NCBI GenBank assembly: GCA_024407875.1
Contig: JAKSVT010000011.1
Location: 1-60,823, forward strand
Origin: Alphaproteobacteria bacterium
Lineage (GTDB): Bacteria; Pseudomonadota; Alphaproteobacteria; CAAGCB01; CAG-977
Reading direction: 5' to 3'
Length of the DNA: 60,823 nucleotides
Numbering within the stretch: the stretch's first letter is position 1; every line of letters begins with the position of its first letter. The notes under the pieces were generated by a model that worked only from the letters and a program-made list of their open reading frames with translations, did no database searches and was not told the DNA's origin. Shown here piece after piece: positions 45,693-53,799 of the stretch. Made by a program: the position numbers and the translations under genes.

Positions 45693-47348
45693 TCATCCAA
45701 TCATTAATAATGCAACAATTTGAACTGTAAATACTCTTAATAATAACGTTAATGGAAATACTGTAGCATATCCAATTGCTGGTGCATCTGTAGTTGCCAT
45801 ATTTGTTAAAAATGTAACTGTTGGCAAGCTCGAAATACATCCTGCTAATGTTCCACATAATGACATATAATTCATTTTCTTTATAGAACGCATGAACATA
45901 CCAACAACCAACATTGGAATAGATGTAATACAAATACCTAAAATTATTAATTTTAATCCTGCTAAACTACAAATCAATTCAAAGAAATGAGCACCACTAG
46001 CTAATCCAACTATTGCTAAGAATAATATTAAACCAAATTCCTTAAATGCTCCTAAAACTTCCAGTGGAGTATAAAAGACCATTCTCCCTAAAGAGCCTCT
46101 ATAAGACAACAATAATGCAATTAACAATGGTCCACCTGAAGACCCTAATCTAATTGTTGCAGATACACCAGGAACATTGAATGGAATCATTCCAATAAAT
46201 AATCCTAATATCATTCCTATGAAATATGGAATAAAACGTACTACCTTAATTGCTGCTGTATCATTTCCCAAATATCTTACTAATGGTAAAATATCTAATG
46301 ATTTACCTACAGCAATAACTTCATCAGCATAAGCTAATTTAAAATCAGGTGTTGGAGAATAAGAAATTCTGTTTCTAATTACACGAGAAATAACCCAATG
46401 TCTTCTATCTCCTCCCATTATTTTTGATAAAGGTTTTCCAACACATCTAGTTTTAGAAACTCTTAGTGACTGAGATTGAATTGCATCCGCACTTTCTTTC
46501 ATCAAATCATGTTCTTTATCAACCTCAAACAAAATTGAAACTGTTTGGAACATTGTTTTAGGACCAAACAACAGTAAAACATCACCAGTCTGCAATGTTG
46601 TTCCTTCATTAGGAACAATATATTCATCTCCACGTTTCATTCTTGAAATTGCCATAGAGTAATTAATCATTTTTAGTAAATGTCTAATTTGAATACCATT
46701 AAAATTAGGATTATTTACAATAACTGTTAACCCTGCCATTTCAGGACTATCTTTTGTTTTTCTTAATTCAAATTGAGCAACTTCATCTGCTATATTAATA
46801 TGGTAGAATTGCTTTAAGAAAATAAATACACCTATACCAGATAAAATCGCAAAAGGATATGTAATAGCATACGCTGTAGATGTTTTAGATAATTGTTCTT
46901 CTGAATAATGATTTTCTGTTAAAAATTGTAAACCTGAACCTAAAGCTGGGGTTGAATTGATTGCACCTGCATAAAGGCCAACAGTATTAAATATATCATG
47001 AACAAAAAGTTTACCTAAAATAACTGTCAATAAAAATCCTAAGAATACAACAACAACTGAAATTAAGTTCATCGTCATGCCATCTCTTTTTAAAGATGTA
47101 AAAATATTTGGCCCAATCATTAATCCTGTTGAATAAATAAACATAATAAGACCAAATTCTTTTAAGAAAGCTAATGTATCTGAACTTAAAGTTATACCAT
47201 ATTTATCTAAAAAGAATCCTGCAAATAGTCCCGCGAATAAAACACCGCAAATTCCAATGGAAATACCTTTAATTTTAATCTCTCCAAAAGCCATACCTAT
47301 TGAAGCGGTTAAACAAATACAAAGCATTGCGATTACTGTTGCACTCAT
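45693..47348 (-). CDS. AAE-family (YidE/AspT-like) transporter with two RCK_C domains
   Basis: A 551-residue inner-membrane protein with two hydrophobic halves (about 1-185 and 370-551), each beginning with the duplicated permease pattern (FLKEFGLIMFIYSTGL and FKEFGLILFLAIVGLASG). Between them lie two TrkA_C/RCK_C-like domains. This is the AspT/YidE/YbjL layout. AspT exchanges aspartate and alanine; relatives with this layout have other or unknown substrates. The substrate cannot be told from sequence. Confidence 0.88.
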   Translation of the reverse strand: MSATVIAMLCICLTASIGMAFGEIKIKGISIGICGVLFAGLFAGFFLDKYGITLSSDTLAFLKEFGLIMFIYSTGLMIGPNIFTSLKRDGMTMNLISVVVVFLGFLLTVILGKLFVHDIFNTVGLYAGAINSTPALGSGLQFLTENHYSEEQLSKTSTAYAITYPFAILSGIGVFIFLKQFYHINIADEVAQFELRKTKDSPEMAGLTVIVNNPNFNGIQIRHLLKMINYSMAISRMKRGDEYIVPNEGTTLQTGDVLLLFGPKTMFQTVSILFEVDKEHDLMKESADAIQSQSLRVSKTRCVGKPLSKIMGGDRRHWVISRVIRNRISYSPTPDFKLAYADEVIAVGKSLDILPLVRYLGNDTAAIKVVRFIPYFIGMILGLFIGMIPFNVPGVSATIRLGSSGGPLLIALLLSYRGSLGRMVFYTPLEVLGAFKEFGLILFLAIVGLASGAHFFELICSLAGLKLIILGICITSIPMLVVGMFMRSIKKMNYMSLCGTLAGCISSLPTVTFLTNMATTDAPAIGYATVFPLTLLLRVFTVQIVALLMIG

Positions 47349-47352
47349 CTTC

Positions 47353-48006
47353 TTAGTCCTTTTTAATTGTATTCAAATAATATTGACAATTATTTGTTAA
47401 AAAACATTCTGAACATTTTGGTTTTCTTGCATTACAAATATATCGACCATGTAAAACTAGCCAATGTCCTACTTTTGGTAAATCTTCTTTAGAAAGTACT
47501 TTTTCAACTTTCGCTTTTAATTTCTTTTCTACTTCTAAAACGTTTTTTCCTTTTGCAATTCCTATTCTATTGCATAAACGAAAAACATGCGTATCAACAC
47601 CATATGTTGGTTGATTATAAGCAATATTTAAAAATACATTTGCTGTTTTTCTTCCAACTCCAGGTAAACTTTTTAATAAATTAAAATCAGATGGAACTTT
47701 TGAATTAAATTTGTTTATTAATATTTTTGATAATTCAATAACAGATTTAGCTTTATTATTATATAAGCCAATAAATCGTATATATTCTTTTAATTTATTT
47801 ATTCCCAAAGCAACCATTTTTTCAGGAGTATCAGCTTGTTTATATAGATTATAAGTTGCTTTGTTTACATTTGCATCTGTAGTTTGTGCAGATAAAACAA
47901 TAGCGACCAACAAAGTGTAGTCACTATAAAAATTAAGCTCACATTTAGGATTTGGATTATGCTTTCTAAATCCATTAAAAATGTTTTCTATATCCGTAGG
48001 AGTCAT
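47353..48006 (-). CDS. nth: Endonuclease III
   Basis: DNA glycosylase/AP lyase that removes oxidised pyrimidines. The helix-hairpin-helix LPGVGRKTANV includes the catalytic Lys, the catalytic Asp is in YGVDTHVFRL, and the 4Fe-4S cluster has four Cys in CNARKPKCSECFLTNNC (C-x6-C-x2-C-x5-C). At 217 residues it is full length. It sits between the fructosamine-kinase-like gene and the AAE transporter gene. Confidence 0.96.
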   Translation of the reverse strand: MTPTDIENIFNGFRKHNPNPKCELNFYSDYTLLVAIVLSAQTTDANVNKATYNLYKQADTPEKMVALGINKLKEYIRFIGLYNNKAKSVIELSKILINKFNSKVPSDFNLLKSLPGVGRKTANVFLNIAYNQPTYGVDTHVFRLCNRIGIAKGKNVLEVEKKLKAKVEKVLSKEDLPKVGHWLVLHGRYICNARKPKCSECFLTNNCQYYLNTIKKD

Positions 48007-48028
48007 ATTCTTACTCCTTTAAACCAAA

Positions 48029-48907
48029 TTATCCCACAAACCTATCTAGTATTGTTTTTATGTTTGATAAATTGTCAGTATTACCTTTACTCAAATCTGC
48101 TAATAATGGATATAAACTATATATTGGCTGACATACTTCATAGAAATTACCACTTAATTGGTGCATTTCATTATAAGAAGAATAAAAACGTTTTGTAAGT
48201 CCAGCTTTTTCAGGGCTCATAGCAAATTCAAATTCATTATCAGCATAACAACATGCTGGATCAACAAAAGCTTTAACTTTACCGAATTGACAAAGAACTG
48301 TACTTGCTGAAATATCACCATGAATTAATGAAGGTTTTGTTGGTTCATTAATATATTTGGTAATCATACCAGCTAATTTTTCAATTCGTTTCATTTCTTC
48401 TTTTGGAAGCATATTTGCTTTTAATGCAACATTTGCCATGAATAAAAGTCTTTGTTCTGCAAAGAATTTAGTCCACTTCTTCTCTCTCTTATTTGGTTGT
48501 AATATACCCTGATACAACGTATCAAAGTCAAAACCATAAGTTTGAGATGTTTTTTCATGAAGTTTTGTTAAAATAGTTGCGGCTTCAGGTTCACTAGAAA
48601 CAGTTAAAACTCCATCAGCAATTACATACTCATGAATTAAAATTTCGTCATCAGCTAAAAATACTTTTGGAACAGGTAATTCTGAATTATTAATCAAAAA
48701 TTCAGCTGTTGCACCTTCAACACTTAAATGAACATCTTTTTGTTTAGGTAACTTTGCAACAATTTGTGTTCCATCAGATAAAACAACTAGTTTTGTATCA
48801 AAAGTCAATCCCCCTGCTAAAGTTAAAGCAGAAACAACCAATCTTTTGGTAGATTTTTCAATCACTTGCGTTATCTTTGTATTTAGCGGATTACTCTGAA
48901 CCTGCAT
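48029..48907 (-). CDS. Fructosamine-3-kinase-like protein with altered active site
   Basis: A 292-residue kinase-fold protein of the fructosamine kinase family, whose members phosphorylate sugars attached to protein amines and so trigger their removal. Family marks are the FDFDTLYQGILQPN stretch, WTKFFAEQRL and FVDPACCYADNEFEFAM. The catalytic loop reads HGDISAST: the Asn that normally completes HGDxxxxN and binds Mg is Thr. The neighbour is a low-molecular-weight phosphatase, a pairing known from other bacteria. Family is fairly sure; activity is doubtful. Confidence 0.8.
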   Translation of the reverse strand: MQVQSNPLNTKITQVIEKSTKRLVVSALTLAGGLTFDTKLVVLSDGTQIVAKLPKQKDVHLSVEGATAEFLINNSELPVPKVFLADDEILIHEYVIADGVLTVSSEPEAATILTKLHEKTSQTYGFDFDTLYQGILQPNKREKKWTKFFAEQRLLFMANVALKANMLPKEEMKRIEKLAGMITKYINEPTKPSLIHGDISASTVLCQFGKVKAFVDPACCYADNEFEFAMSPEKAGLTKRFYSSYNEMHQLSGNFYEVCQPIYSLYPLLADLSKGNTDNLSNIKTILDRFVG

Positions 48908-48935
48908 ATTTTTATCCTTTAAAAATCAGTATATT

Positions 48936-49424
48936 TTAAAGTTTATACCTTCCTTTAATTTCTATCAACAAATTTTCACAAGCTGCATATATCATTTCGA
49001 ATACGTTCTGAAAACCTTTCGAACCTCCATAGTAAGGATCTGGAACATCTTTAGTTTCATATTGTGGTGCAAAGTCCATCATCAAACGAAGTTCCGCTTT
49101 TTCATGCGCTGGCGAAAACTGCGGGCGCATCTCTTCGAGAGCCTCTAAATGCGACCTATCCAGAGCAACTATTAAGTCAAAATCCTTAAAGTCGTCCCGA
49201 ATAACCCTTCTTGCACGTAATCCACTAATGTCTAAACCATTATCCTGTGCAGTTTGTATAGCTCGCATATCAGGACACTGTCCCTCATGCCAACCACTGA
49301 CTCCGGCTGAATCTACGGTTATCTCTTCCGCCTTGCCATCATTCTCCACTAAACTGCGAAAAATGCCTTCAGCAGTAGGCGAACGACATATATTACCCGT
49401 ACAAACAAACAATACCTTTATCAT
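48936..49424 (-). CDS. Low-molecular-weight protein-tyrosine-phosphatase family protein
   Basis: A 162-residue phosphatase. The P-loop CTGNICRS (about 8-15) and the acid DPYYGG (about 126) are both intact. Known substrates of this family include phosphotyrosine proteins and, for human LMW-PTP-A and some bacterial relatives, ribulosamine 5-phosphates, which would link it to the kinase-like gene 28 bases downstream. The gene is clearly richer in G+C and uses codons such as GCG, CTC and CGC more than its neighbours, a sign of recent acquisition. Confidence 0.93.
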   Translation of the reverse strand: MIKVLFVCTGNICRSPTAEGIFRSLVENDGKAEEITVDSAGVSGWHEGQCPDMRAIQTAQDNGLDISGLRARRVIRDDFKDFDLIVALDRSHLEALEEMRPQFSPAHEKAELRLMMDFAPQYETKDVPDPYYGGSKGFQNVFEMIYAACENLLIEIKGRYKL

Positions 49425-49472
49425 ACATTTATTGTACGCAGATAATTCTTAATTTTTAGCTAAAATTTTAGA

Positions 49473-50654
49473 TTATTTTGCCAATAAAAAAAGGCATCTT
49501 TCTAATATACCATGAATATGAGCAATTAATGTTCCATAATTAGTCATAGGAACATTTGCATCATATGCACATTTTAACCTATATTGAATCTCCCTTTCAT
49601 TTAGCATACATCCACCACAATGAACAATCATTGCATATTTTGATAAATCTTCTGGAAATTCAACTCCACTAGTAAATTCAAAATTTAACTCTTTTCCTGT
49701 ACGCTTTTTAATCCAATTTGGAAGTTTAACAGATCCAATATCATTACACTGTCTATGATGTGTACATCCTTCAGATATTAATACAGTGTCCCCATCTTTT
49801 AATTTATCAACGAACAAAGCTCCTTTTGCTTGTTGATCTAAGTTACCTTTATATCTAGACATTAATATAGAAAATGACGTTAAAGAAATTTCTTTTGGAA
49901 CTATTTTTGAAACATAATCAAAAACTTGAGAATCTGTTACAACCATTTTGATTTTACGTTGTTCTGTTTCAATAAAATGCTGTAATTCTAAATCTCTTAC
50001 AACTACTACATTAGCTCCCGCTTCTAAAGCATCTCTAATTACTTGCTGCTGAGGTAAAATTAATCTTCCTTTAGGAGCAGCTTTATCAATAGGAACAACT
50101 AAAACAATTAAATCATTTGGTTCTAATAAATCTGAAATTAATTTTTTGTCATTATCTTCATTTGATACTAATGATGCTATTTTTTCCCTTAATTCATTAA
50201 CATTTAATTTTGTTAGAGCTGATACACAAATTGAATTTTCTAATTTAGGAGCTTCTTTTATTAAATCTATTTTATTAAAAACTACCAAATAAGGAATATT
50301 CTTTTCTTTGATTAATTTTAAAATGTCTTCATCTTCTTTTTTAAGTCCAACTGTTGCATCAACAATTAATAAAGCAATATCTGTTTTGTTTAGAACTTGT
50401 TTTGTTTTTTTTATTCTTAATTGGCCTAATTCACCATAATCATCCAAACCAGCTGTATCAATTAATACAACTGGACCTAAAGGTAAAATTTCCATTGATT
50501 TATAAACAGGATCAGTGGTTGTACCTGCAACATTTGAAACAACTGCTAAATTTTGATTTGTTATCGCGTTAATTAATTGTGATTTACCAGCATTTGTTCT
50601 TCCAAATAAACCTATATGAACTCTATCTGAATTAGGCGTTGTATTTAAAGACAT
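49473..50654 (-). CDS. hydF: [FeFe] hydrogenase H-cluster maturation GTPase HydF
   Basis: Scaffold that assembles the 2Fe subcluster of [FeFe] hydrogenase with HydE and HydG. The GTPase domain has GRTNAGKS (about 18-25), TTTDP, DTAGLDD and FNKIDL. The C-terminal cluster domain has CTH, then 45 residues, then HCGGC, matching the known CxH-x(44-53)-HCxxC 4Fe-4S site, and the TNYG motif follows. At 393 residues it is full length. HydE, HydG and the hydrogenase are not in the window. It implies hydrogen metabolism in an anaerobe. Confidence 0.95.
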   Translation of the reverse strand: MSLNTTPNSDRVHIGLFGRTNAGKSQLINAITNQNLAVVSNVAGTTTDPVYKSMEILPLGPVVLIDTAGLDDYGELGQLRIKKTKQVLNKTDIALLIVDATVGLKKEDEDILKLIKEKNIPYLVVFNKIDLIKEAPKLENSICVSALTKLNVNELREKIASLVSNEDNDKKLISDLLEPNDLIVLVVPIDKAAPKGRLILPQQQVIRDALEAGANVVVVRDLELQHFIETEQRKIKMVVTDSQVFDYVSKIVPKEISLTSFSILMSRYKGNLDQQAKGALFVDKLKDGDTVLISEGCTHHRQCNDIGSVKLPNWIKKRTGKELNFEFTSGVEFPEDLSKYAMIVHCGGCMLNEREIQYRLKCAYDANVPMTNYGTLIAHIHGILERCLFLLAK

Positions 50655-50677
50655 TTAAATCTCCCACATAAACTTAT

Positions 50678-50710
50678 AAAAAATGACATCGACTTATTTT
50701 GCCGATGTCA
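50678..50710 (-). terminator. Rho-independent terminator of BI-1 gene
   Basis: Minus-strand hairpin TGACATCG (50710-50703) / CGATGTCA (50691-50684) with an 11-base loop, followed by TTTTTT just below 50684. It closes the BI-1 gene 22 bases after its stop. Confidence 0.9.
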
Positions 50711-50731
50711 CTTAGTAAATTTAGAATAAAA

Positions 50732-51472
50732 TTAATCGCGATTTCTTCCTGCAAACAAACGTAATAAATACAAGAACAAATTGATAAAATCTAAATATAA
50801 TTCAAATGCTCCAGAAATAGCTTTAACAGAACCAACATCATCAGAATCTGATTCCAAATACATCATACGAATTTTTTGTGTATCCCATGCTGTTAATGCC
50901 GTAAATACTAAAACACCAACTACAGAAATCATAAAATCCATACCTGTTGATTTTAAGAATATGTTCACAATAGAAGCTACTATTAAGCCCCATATACACA
51001 TAACCATATATCCGCCAATTGTAGCTAAATTCTTACGTGTTGTATATCCATAAAGACTTGTTCCTAAGAACATTATTGAAGTAATCAAAAATACACGGAA
51101 AATATCTGCACCAGCATAAACAAAAAATATTGTTGATAAAGAAACGCCTGTTAAAGCTGAATAAAGCATAAACAATATTGTTGTTGCTGAAACATTCAAT
51201 GTTCTAACTGAATGAGCAAACATAAAAACAATTGCTAATGGTGATAACATTGCAATCCAACCTAAACCTGTTGGGCTCATTTGATGATTTTGAACTGTGT
51301 AAAACAAATCAATAGCTGATGAGTGAGCTAATCCAAAACTGATAAAAGTTGTAATTAACAAGCCAAACGTCATATAGTTATATACACGCATCATGTATGA
51401 ACGTAAACCAGCATCAATAACTGTTTCACCTCTACTAGATATAACCGTTTCACGATCCATATCAAAATTCAT
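50732..51472 (-). CDS. Bax inhibitor-1 / YccA family membrane protein
   Basis: A 246-residue protein with seven hydrophobic segments and an N-terminal cytoplasmic tail. The start (LRSYMMRVYNYMTFGLLIT), GLSLSTIFFVYAGADIFRVF-like region (here GVSLSTIFFVYAG) and DTQKIR motif at about 202-207 are typical. BI-1 proteins are pH-dependent calcium leak channels; the conserved Asp pair near the C terminus is present. It is transcribed alone, with its own terminator. Confidence 0.93.
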   Translation of the reverse strand: MNFDMDRETVISSRGETVIDAGLRSYMMRVYNYMTFGLLITTFISFGLAHSSAIDLFYTVQNHQMSPTGLGWIAMLSPLAIVFMFAHSVRTLNVSATTILFMLYSALTGVSLSTIFFVYAGADIFRVFLITSIMFLGTSLYGYTTRKNLATIGGYMVMCIWGLIVASIVNIFLKSTGMDFMISVVGVLVFTALTAWDTQKIRMMYLESDSDDVGSVKAISGAFELYLDFINLFLYLLRLFAGRNRD

Positions 51473-51593
51473 TTCAATAGTCCTTTCAATAATTATTTTC
51501 CTTATAAAATAAATATAGGAATTATTTTTTTCAAAATCTAGTAGTTTTGAAAAAAGTTTACGATTTTTTTGACATTTTCTATTAGTTTGTTAT

Positions 51594-51609
51594 TGGCACA
51601 GAATTTGCA
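51594..51609 (+). promoter_or_regulatory. Sigma-54-type promoter upstream of nudF
   Basis: TGGCAC (51594-51599), five bases, then TTGCA (51605-51609). Compared with the TGGCACG-N4-TTGCA consensus only one base differs (A for the last G), and the GG-GC spacing is canonical. The start site would fall near 51620, 17 bases before the ATG and just ahead of the AGAAAGGA ribosome site. No enhancer site was identified. Confidence 0.55.
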
Positions 51610-51636
51610 TATACTTTTTACAGAAAGGATAAAAAT

Positions 51637-52263
51637 ATGCAACAACCAGATAAAAACAGGATAGAAATTATCAGAAAAAAGAATTTGTATAAGAAATTCT
51701 TTTGTGCTGATGAATACGTTTTTAGAATTCCTAAATATAACGGGGAAATGAGCAGAGAGTTTACACGCGAAGTATTAGATCGTGGTACTGCTGCAGGAAT
51801 TTTATTATATGATCCAAAATTAGATAAAATAGTCATAGTTGAACAATTTCGTTGTGGAGCATATTTAAATGGTGATTATCCTTGGATTATGGAATGCGTC
51901 GCAGGAATAAATGACAGAAAAGGTGAAAATCTAAAAGATGTCGTTATTCGTGAAGCATTTGAAGAAGCTGGGGCAAAAATTGCCGATAAAAATGATATAG
52001 TGGAAATGTTAACCTACTATACTTCTCCGGGTGGAACAACCGAAACTATTACTCTTTACTGTGCAAAAGTTGATTCAACAACCTTGCCTGAATTTGCTGG
52101 ACTTGATTGTGAATGTGAAGATATAAAAATTAAAGCTATTGATTATGATCAATGCGTACAATACTTAAATGAGAATAAATTTAATAACGGTCTGATGATA
52201 ATCTCAATGCAATGGTTAATGATACATAAAACAGAATTATTAAAAAAATGGGGGCTAAAATGA
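51637..52263 (+). CDS. nudF: ADP-ribose pyrophosphatase-like Nudix hydrolase
   Basis: A 208-residue Nudix hydrolase. The Nudix box is GENLKDVVIREAFEEAGAKI in shortened form (REAFEEAGAKI), with the metal-binding Glu residues present. VVEQFRCGAYLN-type strand before it and TSPGGTTETITLY after it match NudF/ADPR-ase. It cleaves ADP-ribose to AMP and ribose 5-phosphate. The 3' end overlaps the next lipoprotein gene by 4 bases (ATGA). Confidence 0.9.
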   Translation: MQQPDKNRIEIIRKKNLYKKFFCADEYVFRIPKYNGEMSREFTREVLDRGTAAGILLYDPKLDKIVIVEQFRCGAYLNGDYPWIMECVAGINDRKGENLKDVVIREAFEEAGAKIADKNDIVEMLTYYTSPGGTTETITLYCAKVDSTTLPEFAGLDCECEDIKIKAIDYDQCVQYLNENKFNNGLMIISMQWLMIHKTELLKKWGLK

Positions 52264-53429
52264 ACAAAAACATTAAAACTAAAATAATTTATGCTTTTTT
52301 GCCTATACTTTTATCTAGTGGTTGTAGCAATTTAAACTTCTGGCGTTCAAATACCGATGAAGCTACACTTTATTGGACCAAAGGTGATTATGAAAACGCT
52401 ATTCAATATGCAAACAAGGCTATAAAAGATAACCCTGAAGATGCTTATGCTTTAATGATTGCTGCTAACTCTTACGAAGCTTTAGGTTATCCTAATCAAT
52501 CTCGTAGATATTACGAAGATATGTTAATGATAAAAGAAAATAGCGATGTTGGTATTTTCAATTCTATCAAAAAATTGCCTCCAGATACTTTAAAAGCTGC
52601 TGCTTTACAGCGCTTGCGTGATATGGAATTGAAAGATAAGCCTTATACTTCTGTAAATCCAGAAACTCGCGTTGTTAGTTTTACTGATACAGCCTTCAAA
52701 CAAGATAATCAAACTGTAAAAACAATGATGGGTGATGAATTTACTTTAGCTAAATCAGAAATAAAAGGCGGTTTAGCTATGCTTGATGAAGCTGATAAAA
52801 ATGTTGTTCAACGTTTCTTAACATTTACAAAATTACGTGATGAAAAATACGTAACACCTAAGGAATGGCAACTTCGTAGAACAATTAACTTAGGCGGATT
52901 ATTACCATATACTCTTGAACCTGCAGGTTTAGGGCTAGATTTACCTTCTCCTTCTGCAGATACAATTATTGGTCGTATGAATGCTTTAAGAACAGCTTTA
53001 GAAATGCGCACAATTACTCCAAGAGAACATGCTGCTGAGCGTGAAATGATTTTAGAAGCTTTATTGCCTTCAAATCCATTTCATAGAATGACTCCTCTAG
53101 CTCCTCCAAAAGATATGCTAGAAGGTGCAACTGCTTTACGTCGTATTGAAATGCTTAAAAACTTAGCATTAATTACACCTGAAGAAGCAGATAACGAACA
53201 AAAAGCTATTAACAAGCTCGTTTATACTAAATTAGGAATGGATGGCGATAATTTAGATCAAAATTATACAGCTTCTTCATCATCATGCATAAAGAAATGC
53301 TTGGCTCAACCTTCTTGCCCTTGTTGTCAGCAACAAACAAAGAAAAAAGCGCCTGTAAAGAAGAAAGCGGCACCTAAAAAGAAAGCGCCTAAAAAAGCGC
53401 CTGTTAAACAAGAATGCAAATGTTCATAA
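52260..53429 (+). CDS. TPR lipoprotein with Cys cluster and Lys/Ala/Pro tail
   Basis: A 389-residue lipoprotein with lipobox LSSGC (Cys at about 21). A TPR-like helical repeat (about 33-95, YWTKGDYENAIQYANKAI) follows, then a helical middle part with no recognised family. The end has a Cys-rich CIKKCLAQPSCPCCQ cluster, an alternating Lys/Ala/Pro tail, and CKCS as the final residues. The ATG overlaps the nudF stop by 4 bases and has GGGGG upstream. The Cys cluster could bind metal. The tail resembles peptidoglycan- or nucleic-acid-contacting segments. Function unknown. Confidence 0.7.
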   Translation: MNKNIKTKIIYAFLPILLSSGCSNLNFWRSNTDEATLYWTKGDYENAIQYANKAIKDNPEDAYALMIAANSYEALGYPNQSRRYYEDMLMIKENSDVGIFNSIKKLPPDTLKAAALQRLRDMELKDKPYTSVNPETRVVSFTDTAFKQDNQTVKTMMGDEFTLAKSEIKGGLAMLDEADKNVVQRFLTFTKLRDEKYVTPKEWQLRRTINLGGLLPYTLEPAGLGLDLPSPSADTIIGRMNALRTALEMRTITPREHAAEREMILEALLPSNPFHRMTPLAPPKDMLEGATALRRIEMLKNLALITPEEADNEQKAINKLVYTKLGMDGDNLDQNYTASSSSCIKKCLAQPSCPCCQQQTKKKAPVKKKAAPKKKAPKKAPVKQECKCS

Positions 53430-53450
53430 TTTGAATTTACTTAATTAATA

Positions 53451-53484
53451 AAAAATCCCACTCTAAAATTAAAGTGGGATTTTT
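53451..53484. terminator. Bidirectional rho-independent terminator
   Basis: Perfect 12-bp inverted repeat AAAAATCCCACT (53451-53462) / AGTGGGATTTTT (53473-53484) with a 10-base loop. It serves both the plus-strand lipoprotein gene (stop 53429) and the minus-strand small gene (stop 53492). Confidence 0.93.
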
Positions 53485-53491
53485 AAATTCT

Positions 53492-53710
53492 TTATTCTGC
53501 TTTAGCTCCAGAAGAAACTAAATTCCATTGACGTGGATCTAATAATGCTGAAAGAGCAACTGTCACTGTACGTTCATTTCCACCTTTTTCATTTAAACGT
53601 ACATGCAAAGGTAAATCTGGAAATTCAATAATTCTTTCAATAACCCAAAGAGAAGATAATCCTTGAGCTTTCTGAAAAGTATCACCTATATTAACTGGAC
53701 ATTTTGCCAT
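53492..53710 (-). CDS. Small conserved-looking soluble protein
   Basis: A 72-residue protein without signal or membrane segment. It has a beta-rich pattern: NIGDTFQKAQG, LWVIERIIEFPDLPLHVRL, a TVTVALSALLDP strand and helix, and a short tail. It resembles short alphaproteobacterial hypothetical proteins, but no named family was recognised. It is a single gene between terminator and a 90-bp AT-rich gap. Confidence 0.65.
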   Translation of the reverse strand: MAKCPVNIGDTFQKAQGLSSLWVIERIIEFPDLPLHVRLNEKGGNERTVTVALSALLDPRQWNLVSSGAKAE

Positions 53711-53799
53711 ATCTATAAATCTCCAAAATTCTTTTAAAAATTTCTGTAATTTAATTTATTTTAAAATAATAAAATAATCAATACAATTTATTATATTTT

